Below, one piece after another: positions 20,878 through 30,385 of a stretch of 64,000 nucleotides of DNA. Positions within the stretch are counted from its first letter, which is position 1; every line of letters starts with the position of its first letter. Made by a program: the position numbers and the translations under genes. Below the pieces are notes generated by a model. The model was not told the origin of the DNA and searched no databases. It saw only the letters and a list, made by a program, of their open reading frames with translations. This DNA comes from Papio anubis (lineage: Eukaryota; Chordata; Mammalia; Primates; Cercopithecidae), in contig NC_044996.1 in NCBI RefSeq assembly GCF_008728515.1, positions 105,735,467-105,799,466 on the forward strand. Direction: 5' to 3'.

Positions 20878-21350
20878 GCTCCTTCCTCCTTGGAAGCTGT
20901 AAATGTGATGAGATCTCACTCCTATGGTTGTGTTATGCTATATAGCACAGCTGATCTTAAAAAAGGGAGATTATCTGAGTGGGCCTAATCTAATCACAGG
21001 AATCCTTAAAAGCAGAGAACTTTCTCTGGCTGGTGGCAGAAGAGAAAAGAGAAGAAGAAATCATAAAAAATAAAAGCACAAGAAGAATTCCAAGTGCCCT
21101 TGTTGACTTTAAGATGGAGGGGACCACGTGGAAAATGTGAGGAGAAACTGTATTCTCTCAACAACCTGAGTGAGTTTGGAAGTGCATTCTTTCCCAGATT
21201 TTCCAGAAAGGAACACAGCCCTGTTGACACCTGGATTTTAGCCTAGTGTGCTCTAAGTAGAGAATCTGGCTGAGCCACTTCTGACCCATAAAACTGTGAG
21301 CTGGCCACTGTTTCTGTTAATTTGTTACATAGCAAGAGAAAACGAATACA
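20878..21350 (+). mobile_element. MLT1 LTR, right part
   Basis: GAGATTATCTGAGTGGGCCT, AATCTAATCACAGGAATCC, TTAAAAGCAGAGAACTTTCT, then ATAAAACTGTGAGCTGGCC and TTTGTTACATAGCAAGAGAA ending AATACA: the ordered MLT1 LTR body and 3' end. Confidence 0.75.
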
Positions 21351-21418
21351 GAGGTTAAGGCCGACTCCATGCAAACTACGAATAGTTGAGAATGGTAGAA
21401 AAATGGTCTCCTAGGTAG

Positions 21419-21592
21419 GGTTACCAGATAAAGAAAAATACAAAGACTCTTAGTTAAATTTGAATTTCAGATAAATTATAGATTTTTAAAGTATAAATAT
21501 GTACCCAGTTCCCCAGTTTGAATTGCAGATAAACCATGATTTTTTTGTTTTTTAAGTATGGGTATGTCCTGTGCAATATTTGGGACAAACTT
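21419..21592 (+). repeat. Palindromic repeat element, left arm (with internal duplication)
   Basis: GGTTACCAGATAAA opens the arm. AAATTTGAATTTCAGATAAA (21456-21475) is the exact reverse complement of 22178-22197 on the other side of two Alus. A diverged second copy of this arm follows 58 bp later (TTTGAATTGCAGATAAA at 21517). The shape is that of a common hairpin-type interspersed repeat whose name I cannot give with certainty. Confidence 0.7.
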
Positions 21593-21899
21593 CTTTTTCT
21601 TTTTCTTTTTTCTTTTTTTTTGAGAGAGGGTCTCATTTTGTCACCCAGGATGGAGTGCAGTGATGCGGCCTCGGCTCACTGTAGCTTCGACCTTCTGGGC
21701 TCAAGCAATCCCCCCACCGCAGCTTCCCCAGTGGCTGGGACTCCAGGCATGTGTCACCACACTCAGCTAATTTTTGTATTTTTTGTAGAAATGAGGTTTC
21801 CTCATGTTGCCCAGGCTGGTCTCGAACTCCTGAGCTCAAGTAATCCGCCTACCTTGGCTTCCTAAAGTGCTGTGATTGCAGGTGTGAGCCACCGTGCAT
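21593..21899 (-). mobile_element. AluJ inserted in palindrome loop
   Basis: Inverted full-length Alu with J-like CTGTAGCTTCGACCTTCTGG. TSD GGGACAAACTT (21582-21592), repeated as AGGACAAACTT at 21904-21914. Confidence 0.88.
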
Positions 21900-21914
21900 G
21901 GCCAGGACAAACTT

Positions 21915-22140
21915 TTTTTTTTTTTTTTTTTGAGACGGAGTCTCGCGCTGTGTTACCCAGGCTGGAGTGCAGTGGCGCGATCTCGGCTCACTGCAAGCTC
22001 CGCCTCCCAGGTTCACGCCATTCTCCTGCCTCAGCCTCCGAGTAGCTGGGACTACAGGCGCCCACCACCACGCCCGGCTAGTTTTTTGTATTTTTAGTAG
22101 AGACGGGGTTTCACCATGTTAGCCAGGATGGTCTCGATCT
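21915..22140 (-). mobile_element. AluY, 5'-truncated, at the same site
   Basis: Inverted Alu with Y-like sequence (CGATCTCGGCTCACTGCAAG, GGTTCACGCCATTCTCC), ending abruptly at GGATGGTCTCGATCT, so about 55-60 bp of its 5' end are missing. Exact 15-bp TSD GGCCAGGACAAACTT at 21900-21914 and 22141-22155, which includes the last bases of the older Alu. Confidence 0.93.
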
Positions 22141-22155
22141 GGCCAGGACAAACTT

Positions 22156-22200
22156 ATACTAAAAAAATTATTAATTGTTTATCTGAAATTCAAATTTCAC
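22156..22200 (+). repeat. Palindromic repeat element, right arm
   Basis: ATACTAAAAAAATTATTAATTG then TTTATCTGAAATTCAAATTT; reverse complement of the left arm at 21456-21500. Confidence 0.7.
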
Positions 22201-22450
22201 AGCCCAAGTCACACGGAAAGTCCAGGTGTTGGCACTCTGGTAGACAGCTGACCTCCCAGATGACAGCTGTTGTCAACTGCCAGTGCTGTGCAGGCACCAT
22301 CTTGGATGTCCAGCCCAGTTGAATCTCCAGAGGAATCCAACCCTGGCCAGTTCCCGACTGTAACTGCACTAGAGACCCCAAGCAAGAGCCACCCACCTGA
22401 GCCCAGTCAATCCACAGAACTATGAGAGGCTATCATAAATTGTTGTTTTA

Positions 22451-22981
22451 TGGGATGGGGTTCAGGACTCACTACTCCAAAATATGGCACCTTGACATTT
22501 GAGAAAACCACAGAAGCAGGTAGGACTTTCTGATCTTCTCCCACCCTTTCCCCCTGAAGCAGGCCATAAAACCTGGAAAAGAATTTTTTGACTTTTCCCT
22601 GAAGCAGGTCATAAAACCCTCATGTGAGAGGTGCCCTTTCAATAGCCAGTAGAAAGGAACTTCTTTATCTCTGAAGACACAGGGACACAGAGAGGAACCT
22701 GAATAAACAGTTCCTCTCCCGACCCCAGTTTACTACCATTGCATCACACATTCTTTGTGCAATCATACTTCTCCACGACCAGCCACTTTGTCATCAAACC
22801 TAAGCATAAAAATAAGCAAGTTTACCCATTTCTTTGGGTTTTCATTTCTGAGTACTCTCATGTCACGTAAAACGTATATGAAATACACTTGTATGCTTTT
22901 CTCTTGTTAATCTATCTTGTTTTAGATGCCTCATCCATGAACCCAGTGATGAATGAGAAAAGAAATCTTTTCTCCCCTACA
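22451..22981 (+). mobile_element. LTR-like element, family B copy 2
   Basis: Uninterrupted 531-bp copy of the element at 9282-10161. It runs from TGGGATGGGGTTCAGGACTC to CTTTTCTCCCCTACA, with AATAAA-like strings near 22703 (GAATAAACAG). Its size and TG...CA ends suit a solo retroviral LTR. No TSD was found by eye. Confidence 0.62.
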
Positions 22982-23189
22982 TATGCCTCCACGTTTTAGG
23001 GTGGTTTGCTATACAGCAATCGACCATTGAAACAGGGAGAACGGCCTTTTAATGGATATGACAAGTATTTTCAGGGGCAGAAAGCAAGACTTTCTTCTCC
23101 CCTACCACCGCCTCTCCCCACCTTTTAAACTCATTTCTTAACCTTTTGATAGCACTGCTGGTGAGCTGAAAGTATCATATTCATAAATG

Positions 23190-23315
23190 TCACAGTGTGG
23201 TGGTTAAGGGCAAAGACAGGTAAGTCAGAAAAATCTTGGCTTACATTTTGACTTTGTGCAAATTACTTTACCTCTCTAAACCTAGAATTGCCCATCTGTA
23301 AAATGGCAATGATGG
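23190..23315 (+). mobile_element. MIR SINE, left part (split by 7SL retrocopy)
   Basis: GTGTGGTGGTTAAGGGCAAA, then GACTTTGTGCAAATTACTTT, CCTCTCTAAACC, and CATCTGTAAAATGGCAATGA, which is the MIR 5' and core order. Confidence 0.85.
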
Positions 23316-23640
23316 GTCAGACACAGTGGTGCATGCCTGTGGTCCCAGCTACTTCAGAGGCTGAGGTGGGGGGATCACTTGAGCCAAGGACTTCTGGGCT
23401 GTAGCACGCTATGCTGACCAAGTGTCCATACTAAGTTCAGCATCAATATGGTGACCTTCCAGGGGTGGGGTACCACGAGGTTGCCTAAGAAAGAGTGAAC
23501 TGGCCCAGATCAGAAATGGAGCAGGTCAAAACTCCCGTGCTGATCGGTAGTGGGATCTCGCCTGTGAATAGTCACTGTGCTCCAGCCTGGGCAACACAGT
23601 GAGACCCCCATCTCTTAAAAAGAAAAAAAAGACTTGAAAA
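23316..23640 (+). pseudogene. 7SL RNA (RN7SL) retrocopy, full length
   Basis: 7SL is the RNA scaffold of the signal recognition particle. About 301 nt (23316-23616) match it end to end, not just the Alu arms: after the Alu-like 5' domain comes the S domain, with CTAAGTTCAGCATCAATATG, GTGACCTTCCAGGGG, CACGAGGTTGCCTAAG, GGAGCAGGTCAAAACTCCCG, TGCTGATCGGTAGTGGGATC, and then the 3' CACTGTGCTCCAGCCTGGGC. An A-rich tail follows to about 23640. It sits within a MIR and is bracketed by near-identical AAAATGGCAATGATGG / AAAATGGGAATGATGG. Many CpG-type and other changes separate it from the functional RNA, and the native upstream Pol III promoter would not have been copied, so it is very likely silent. 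Confidence 0.94.
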
Positions 23641-23656
23641 AAATGGGAATGATGGG

Positions 23657-23760
23657 CTAGTCAGCCACCCAGTCACAGCACTGTTCTGAGGATCACATAA
23701 GAAAATATAGTGCCTGGCATGTAACACATGCTTAATAAATACTAGCTGTTGTTATTATCA
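23657..23760 (+). mobile_element. MIR SINE, right part
   Basis: CTGTTCTGAGGATCACATAA, AGTGCCTGGCATGTAACACA, then TGCTTAATAAATACTAGCTG: the MIR 3' half continuing from 23315. Confidence 0.85.
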
Positions 23761-25384
23761 GTAATGACATCCAGCAATGGCTTTAATAAACAACTTCCAT
23801 CTAATTATTGGCAGAAAGGAGAACTACAGTTTAGTTGTTTTGGATCAGAAGCCATTGTTGGTGGTAGAGATTTCCCAGTTTGTACCTGGTTCTTGGCTTA
23901 TAACCCCAGCAGCTAATCTCCTGGGTCACCTTGGAACACATTTTATACTAGTCGAGCTTGGAGAATTCATTAGGAAGTCACACGATCAAAGATTAATGAC
24001 TTTTAAAAAATGATTTAGGTGGGTGTTTAGTTATCATTGTCTCAAATTAGAAGAAAAATTCTCCCAGTAGAGATTATTGTAACCCTGCTTGATGGCCTGG
24101 AACCACGGGGGCACCTCCATCACTCCGTTGCTGCAAAGTTACCCAGCCCCTGGGGGCTCCCCAGCAACTCTCTGAGCAGGAGTAGGGAGCCTTCTAGTTG
24201 GAGCCTGGCTCTGAATCAGCTCATCCTCACAAGAGGAGAATCCTACCCCAGCTTCACTGAATGTCAAACCTTCGTTTTCACGCCTCAGTGGTAACTCCGA
24301 GAAGTCGTGTGCCAGAAGTCAGGGAGAAGCAGTTTATGGAGAAGTTTGGAAGCGTGTGCTGCTGCTTTTCCTTCATGTGGGTAATTCTTCACTTTTCTTG
24401 GACTCGCTGACACCTTTGAGAATGTAATGAAACCTATGGACCCAGTCCTGGAAAAAGTGCACAGATGCTTACTGTGCCAGGGATTCCTGGACCCCTGAAT
24501 CCTGGTGCATGGTTTCCAGGCTAAGAAATTTTGCACGAGATATTCCAGAGTCTGTCCCTTGTGAAGCCACCTTAGTGTAAGACCCCTGTTAGTCCCCACA
24601 GGATAGTTTTCCCTGAACAGCATCATTGCTTTTGTTGCAGTGTACTAATATGGTGGTGTGAGGTTAAGACAGTCTTGTGTGTTCTCTTGCCCTGTGTAAT
24701 GTGAGGATGTTGTTTGTGATACTATATTTATGATAATCTATGACAAAAACTTGCCTCCCTGATCTCTATGTTAGGAATAACTGTGCTTCTCCCAACTGTG
24801 CTTTGGTGTTATGTCACTGACTCAGTGATATAAGTCACAGTGCAACCCAGCTTCCTTTTTCCCCTGGGCTGCTGGGGAACTCAGCCTCAAACTTGTGTTC
24901 TGTCTCCAGTGAGTGCAGTAGGTTTCCTGGCAGGTGTTTTGTGTAATCACCTCATTCTTGGTTCCATCTTATTTTCCTCTCCTTGTTTTCCCTTTACGTC
25001 ATTTGTTCTTATTTACTGCTGATTTATTTTATACTGTTTTATTGTATGCATCTTTGTAAACCTTAAATACATCTTTGGAACAAGGCAGACATAAATCAAT
25101 AAAAACACATAGTAGCTAATGGAAGCTCTGGACAGCTTTCTTCTTGTGAAAACAATTGTTCCTGAATGTATAGGCCAGTTTCCTGGGGATGTGGAGGGCA
25201 ACTGAGGAGAGAGGTGACAGAAAGATTGAAGGGTCTTTAAATGGAGAAGTGAGCCTAGCTGGGGAATCTACCCTTGCTAGTATAGAAAAAAGTACTGGGC
25301 ATTGCATTTGGATATTATCTCCCCATCTTCCAACTAAAAACAATAATCGCAATTCTCCCCCACTCCCATGGGGAAAATATGTAT
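23761..25384. other. Mostly unique block with one old transposon-like stretch
   Basis: No confident repeat in 23761-24384 or 24561-25384. The segment 24385-24560 (TTGGACTCGCTGACACCTTT, GAGAATGTAATGAAACCTAT, GGACCC) resembles hAT-type terminal sequence seen also at 42690-43200. No coding frame with recognisable homology. Confidence 0.4.
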
Positions 25385-25565
25385 TTTTGAAATAAGTTCA
25401 CCTAAGAAAATTTCTTTTATTATGGAGAATTTCAAAACACCTGAAAGTAGACTAAACACTGTAATAAGCCCCCATGTATCCTTCATCCAACCCTAGTAAC
25501 CATGAACCCACAGCCAAACTTGTTCTATTCATATATCCCTTCTATATATTGTGATTTTCAGTTCT
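25385..25565 (-). mobile_element. L1M relic, part 1
   Basis: TTATTATGGAGAATTTCAAA then AGCCCCCATGTATCCTTCAT and CCAACCCTAGTAACCATGAA, a familiar inverted L1M 3' sequence. Continues after the Alu at 25853. Confidence 0.75.
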
Positions 25566-25852
25566 TTTTTTTTTTTGTTTGTTTTTTTATGACAGTGTCT
25601 CGCTCTGTCCCCCAGGCTGGAGTGCAGTGGCATGATCATGGCTCACTGCAACCTCTGCCTTCTGGGCTCAAGTGATTGTCTCACTTCACTCTCTCGAGTA
25701 GCTGTGACTACAGGCACGCACCACCACACCCGGCTAACTTTAAAAAAAAGAAAATTGTAGAGACAAGGTCTCACTATATTGCCCAGATTGGTCTCAAACT
25801 CCCAGGCTCCCAAAGTGCTGGGATTACAGGTGTGAGCCACTGCCCCCAGCTT
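25566..25852 (-). mobile_element. AluJ in L1M
   Basis: Inverted Alu with an internal gap: the left arm jumps from CAAACTCCCAGGCT to CCCAAAGTGCTGGGATT, losing about 25 bp. Confidence 0.85.
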
Positions 25853-26257
25853 AATTTTTAAGTCAAAGCAAAATATATATACGTAAATGCGTACATATAA
25901 GTAGACACTGAGTATATTTTTACACATTGGGCACACCTGTGTAACCAGCACTCAGGACAAGAAATTGAATATAATCAGGTCCCCAGAATCCCACCTCATG
26001 CCCCTTCCCAGTTACTATTTTCCCCCTCCCCCGAGGGTGACCACTACAAAGACTTCTAACATCACAGATGAATTTTGCCTGTTTTTGACCTTTCTCTAAA
26101 TGGAATCATACAGTACGGACTCTCAAGTCTGGCTTCTCATGTGCAACACTGTATTGGTGAGATCCATTTAGGTTGTGTGTATAGCCAGTAGTTCATTTAT
26201 TTTATTTGCTGAGTAGTATTCTGTTGTGTGAATGTACCACAGTTTATCCACTTTCTT
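25853..26257 (-). mobile_element. L1M relic, part 2
   Basis: GGGCACACCTGTGTAACCAG, then TTGCCTGTTTTTGACCTTTC, AAATGGAATCATACAGTA and TGAGTAGTATTCTGTTGTGT with GAATGTACCACAGTTTATCC, all in inverted L1 order. Confidence 0.8.
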
Positions 26258-26553
26258 TTCTTTTCTTTTTAGAGACAGGATCTTGCTCTTTTGCCCAGGC
26301 TGGAGTACAGTGGCATAGTCACAGCTCACTACAGCCTCGACCTCCTGGGCTCAGGCGATCCTCCCACCTCAGCCTCCTGAGTAGCTGAGGCCATAGGTGT
26401 CTACCCCCATACCCAGCTAATTTTTAAATTTTTTGTAGAGACAGGGTCTCGCTATGTTGTCCAGGCTGGTCTGGAACTCTTAATCTCAAGTGATCCTCCC
26501 CTCTTAACCTCCTAAAGCACTGGGATTACAGGCATGAGCCACCATGCCTGGCC
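26258..26553 (-). mobile_element. AluJ
   Basis: Inverted full-length Alu with J-like CTACAGCCTCGACCTCCTGG and GCTATGTTGTCCAGGCTGG; its tail is (TTTTC)n. Confidence 0.88.
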
Positions 26554-26869
26554 TTATTTTTTATTTATAATTGATTTTTTATTATTTAATCAGTTATTTA
26601 AGAAAGTTGTTATTGTTTAATAAGCCACCTAGTCTACAGTATTTTGTCATAGCAGCTCGAACTAAGACAGTACCTAAACATTTAAAAGGAAAAGTGGCTT
26701 GATCTAAGCCCTTCTTCACCAAAACAGCAATGAGTTTGGGCTTTCATAACCATCTCTTGCTTTTGCTGTCATGAGAACAGGCATTTTTCACTGGAGTATA
26801 GAAAATACACAGCAGCCTCCACTCTTAGATAAGCCTGGACCTTCATCTATAACAGGAACAGAGAGTAAA
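26554..26869. other. AT-rich sequence with LTR-tail remnant
   Basis: TAATAAGCCACCTAGTCTAC then AGTATTTTGTCATAGCAGC (26620-26660) looks like the 3' tail of a MaLR-type LTR; the rest is unassigned. Confidence 0.35.
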
Positions 26870-27843
26870 GAGTTATCAAACATATTTGAGGAAAACTAAC
26901 ATCGTGAAAGAGAGGCACCAAACTAAACAAACAAAAGAACTAATCCCCACAGAATTCTCCCAGGATCTAGAGAGATATTTAAATGAAATAAAAGTACTAT
27001 CCATAAATAGAGAGCTGACTGCTGTCAAAAGAATATGTCAGAGTTCTCGAAATTACAAAAAGTGCAATTGCTAACATAATAAGCTCATTGGAAAGACTGA
27101 GTAGCCAAGTGACCATGACTGAAGACTGAATAGATGACAGGGCTGAGAGATTCTCTCAAAGAATGCACAACAGATAAGAAGACTTTTTTTAAGTGTAAGA
27201 AAAAATTAAGAGACATGGGGCAGGACCTGAAATTTAACTCTCTATCTAATAGGAATTCTCAGAAGGCAAGAACAGAGAGTCTGTAGGAGAGGAGATAATC
27301 AAAGTAGTGACAGAATAAACAATTTCCCTGAGCTGGGGAAAAACTTCCATCTTTAGATTTAAAGAACAGACCAAATGCCAAACAAGAAGAATTATAAAAG
27401 GCCTGTCCCTAAAGGCATCAAGATTTCTGAACTCCAAGGGTAATGAAACAAAAAAAAGTCTAAATCCTCCAGAAAGATGAAATGTAGTAACCGGGTGTTA
27501 AAGACCTCAGCGGAAATGCTAGAAGACAATGGAGCGAGGTCTTCAAACTTCTGAGGACAATCATCTTGAGATTTGAGCAACGACACCCTGTTGGAACCAG
27601 AAGCTGGAAGCTTTTCCATTCCTCCTGCTTTTCCATCTCCTCCCAGTGCCTCCTCTTGGCCGACCCTAACAGGAAGGCAGCTGGGAAATGTAGTTTGCAG
27701 GCTCCTAGCCCCAGAGCTATGGAGCTGAGTTTAAAAGAGCAGGTATAGTGTGGAGTGATAACGAGTAAATACCATCACACTAGCCAATTAATATTCAAGT
27801 GGGAGGGCAAATTAAATATATTTTTGGACATGAAAAGACTTGG
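26870..27843 (+). mobile_element. L1M/HAL1-like relic, part 1
   Basis: Resembles the non-terminal region of old L1M or HAL1 elements: GAATTCTCAGAAGGCAAGAA, then a GGCATCAAGATTTCTGAACTCC stretch, AAGACAATGGAGCGAGGTCT, and TTTTTGGACATGAAAAGAC. It continues after three Alu insertions at 28625. No open frame longer than about 60 codons survives. Confidence 0.55.
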
Positions 27844-28145
27844 GACCAGGCATGGTGGCACACGCCTGTAATCCCAGCACTTTGGGGGGCCGAAAATGTC
27901 GGGAGTATGAGACCAGCCTGAACAACAAGGCAAAACCCCGTCTCTACTAAAAATACAAAAAAAAAAAAAAAAAAATTAGCCGGGTTTGGTGGTGCATACC
28001 TGTAATCCCAGCTACATGGGAGGCTGAGGCAGGATAATTGCTTGAACCCAGGAGGCGGGGGTTGTGGTTAGCCAAGATCATGCCATTGCACTCCAGCCTG
28101 GGTGACAGAGTGAGACTCTGTCTCAAAAAAAAAAAAAAAAAAAAA
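27844..28145 (+). mobile_element. AluS-like, first of three at one site
   Basis: Full-length Alu; the mid A-linker is expanded to about 19 A (27957-27975) and the tail is about 20 A. Preceded by AAAAGACTTGGG. Confidence 0.9.
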
Positions 28146-28162
28146 GACAAGACAAGACTTGG

Positions 28163-28500
28163 GGCCAGGCACAGTGGCTCACTCCTGTAATCCCAGATCT
28201 TTGGGAGGCCGAGGCAGACAGATCCCTTGAGGCCAGGAGTTCAAGAGCAGCCTGGGCAACATAGAGAGACCCTGTCTCTACGGAAAAATACAAAAATGAG
28301 CCGGGCATGGTGGTGTGTGTTTGTAGTCCTAGCTACTCACGTGGGAGGTGGGAGGTGAGGTGGGAGCTGAGGTGGGAGGATCACCTGGGCACGGGAGGTT
28401 GATGCTGCAAGTAAGAAGTGATAGTGCCACTGCACTCCAGCCTGGGTGACAGAGTGTGAAACCCTGTTTCAAAAAAGAAAATAAATAAATGAGTAAATAA
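28163..28500 (+). mobile_element. AluJ, second of three
   Basis: GGCCAGGCACAGTGGCTCAC to CAGAGTGTGAAACCCTG, with a GGTGGGAGGT repeat expansion in the right arm (28341-28380) and an (AAAT)n tail. Preceded by GACAAGACTTGG. Confidence 0.88.
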
Positions 28501-28509
28501 AAGACTCAT

Positions 28510-28624
28510 GTGGGTGTGGTGGCTCATGCCTGCAATCCCAGAGGATCGCTTGAGCCCAGGAGTTAGACACCAGCCTGGGCAACACAGTGAGACCCCGTCT
28601 CTATATTAAAAAAAAAAAAAAAAA
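28510..28624 (+). mobile_element. FLAM-like Alu monomer, third of three
   Basis: A short arm, TGGGTGTGGTGGCTCATGCC to GTGAGACCCCGTCTC, with a 20-odd bp internal deletion (CAATCCCAGAGGATCGC) and an A-tail. Preceded by AAAAGACTCATG and followed by AAAACTTGGGAAG. Confidence 0.8.
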
Positions 28625-28740
28625 CTTGGGAAGTATAACATTTTCTGAAAGAATTCTTCGAGATATTCTGTCAGACTCAGCAAAGACAGAGGCTCAAGTC
28701 TGTGACATCCCACATGAGGGAAACACTGTCATGGGCACCC
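28625..28740 (+). mobile_element. L1M/HAL1-like relic, part 2
   Basis: ACATTTTCTGAAAGAATTCTT then CAGCAAAGACAGAGGCTCAA follow on from 27843, as in old L1 5' regions. Confidence 0.5.
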
Positions 28741-29512
28741 AAGGGGAGGCAGGACATCCCAATTCAACTCTCTAAGGGTTTCCTGTGGAGAAGCTTGGAG
28801 GGCAAGTGAGGGAACACAGAGGAGTGAATGTGTAGAAAGGTGGTGTCTGAATGTAGTTTCATTAGAGGTTGGGATGAGGCAGAGGTACAGGGTCTTCTGT
28901 ACCTCTTTTTGGATCCTGACCCCAGCACCTTCCCATGTTCCCTTTTAGCAAAGCAGGACAGGCCCACAGTGTTTGAGAGACCCCTTTGCTGGTAGCAGCC
29001 TCACCTGGGCCTTCTGTGCCCTCTGACATCTGGTTTTTTGATTCTTCCTTCCCACCCCTGACCCTGTCCTGTGCTCTCTCCCTCCATCCAAACCTGCTCT
29101 GGGCTCATAAGACCTAGATCATTTGCCAGTTAATTTGCACTTTCATAGGGATAATGGATTAACCAAAGGAACGAAGCACCAACTTTAGACTTTCAGGCTA
29201 TTTATGGCCAGTGGAAGGGAGGGAGGGCTATTTCAGTACTTCTCAAATCATTCCAGAGAGGCCGTAATTTTTGCACAAGCATTTCTACGGAGGAAAGAAA
29301 TGCAGGCTGGGGAGCCGGGAAGAGTGGGAATGGTGCAGGCCCTCGGGACACCACCTGATAAACAATATCTTAAAAAGGATCTTTGAAAAAGTATGCTGAG
29401 GTACTTTAAAGATATCTTTAAAAGGCCAGGTAATAAAGACCTGGCCTCCCCAAATGCGCCAGGTCTTGCTAATTGCCCACCCACAGCCGGTCTTCTCTCC
29501 TTCCTTACTATC
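28741..29512. other. Unique sequence, nothing recognised
   Basis: About 770 bp without an identified repeat or gene. Confidence 0.4.
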
Positions 29513-29903
29513 TGGATTAGTCTGCTCTGGCTGCCATAACAAAGGACCACACACCGGGGGGCTTAAACAACAGAGATGGATTTTCTCACAGTCTGGAGGC
29601 TGGAAATCTGAGATCAAGGTCTCTGCAGGGTTGATTCCTTCTGAGGCCTCTCTCCTTGGCTTGCACATGGCCGTCTTCTTGCTGTGTCTTCACGTGGTCT
29701 TTCCTGTATGCATGTGTCTGTGTCCTAATTTCCTCTTTTCATAACGACACCACTCATAGTGAATTCGTGCCCAACCTAATGACCTCTTTTTACCTTAATC
29801 ACCTCTATAAAGGCCCTATCTCCACATACAGTCACATTTTGAGGTGTGGGTGATTAGGAGTTTAACGTATGGATTTGGAGGGAATGCAACTTAGCCCATA
29901 ACA
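29513..29903 (-). mobile_element. MLT1-type MaLR LTR
   Basis: Inverted LTR: TGGATTAGTCTGCTCTGGCT, GCTTAAACAACAGAGATGG, CACAGTCTGGAGGCTGGAAA, GGCTTGCACATGGCCGTCTT, and an end ...TTAGCCCATAACA. Full length (about 390 bp) with no internal region. Confidence 0.9.
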
Positions 29904-29924
29904 CTAACAGAATTGAAATTGCAT

Positions 29925-30385
29925 GCCTGATGGCAGTGTGCCTAGTTAAAAGCTTAGATTTCCCAGCCTTCCTTGCAGCTAGGGATGGTCATGTGACACA
30001 GACTTGCCAACAAGGTATGGCTGGAGTTCTTGGGTGGGATTTCTGGGAAAGCTCTTTATTAGAGACGCTCGTTCAGCTTGGGACCTCCCTTCTGCCCTTC
30101 TTTTTTATCCTGTGAGGAATTTGGACGTGATGGCTGGAGTTTCAGTGGCCATCTTATTGATAAGAGCATGGGGTGATGGTCATATCCTAAGAATGAAGGA
30201 GAAAAAGGCTGAGTCTTTGGTGGCCTCATAGATTGGCCATACCAGCCCTGGCTGGCCCAATTCTGGAATGATATTACTGGAGAAAAAGAAGAAGAAGAAG
30301 AAGAAGAAGAAAAAAACCCTCCCTTGTTTAAGCCATTGGTTTTCAGGTTTGTGTTACTGCAGTTGAACATAATATCTAATTGTCA
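29925..30385 (+). mobile_element. Old LTR-like repeat with (GAA)n
   Basis: GATTTCCCAGCCTTCCTTGC, AGCTAGGGATGGTCATGTGA, then a GTTTAAGCCATTGGTTTTCA tail typical of MLT1-like or related LTRs. A (GAA)n run at 30287-30310 sits where the A-rich segment should be. Confidence 0.55.

Noticed and set aside
9282..22981. A single provirus between the two family B LTR-like copies
   Set aside because: No gag, pol or env-like reading frame is recognisable between them, and the interval is filled with unrelated L1, MER5, MIR and unique DNA.
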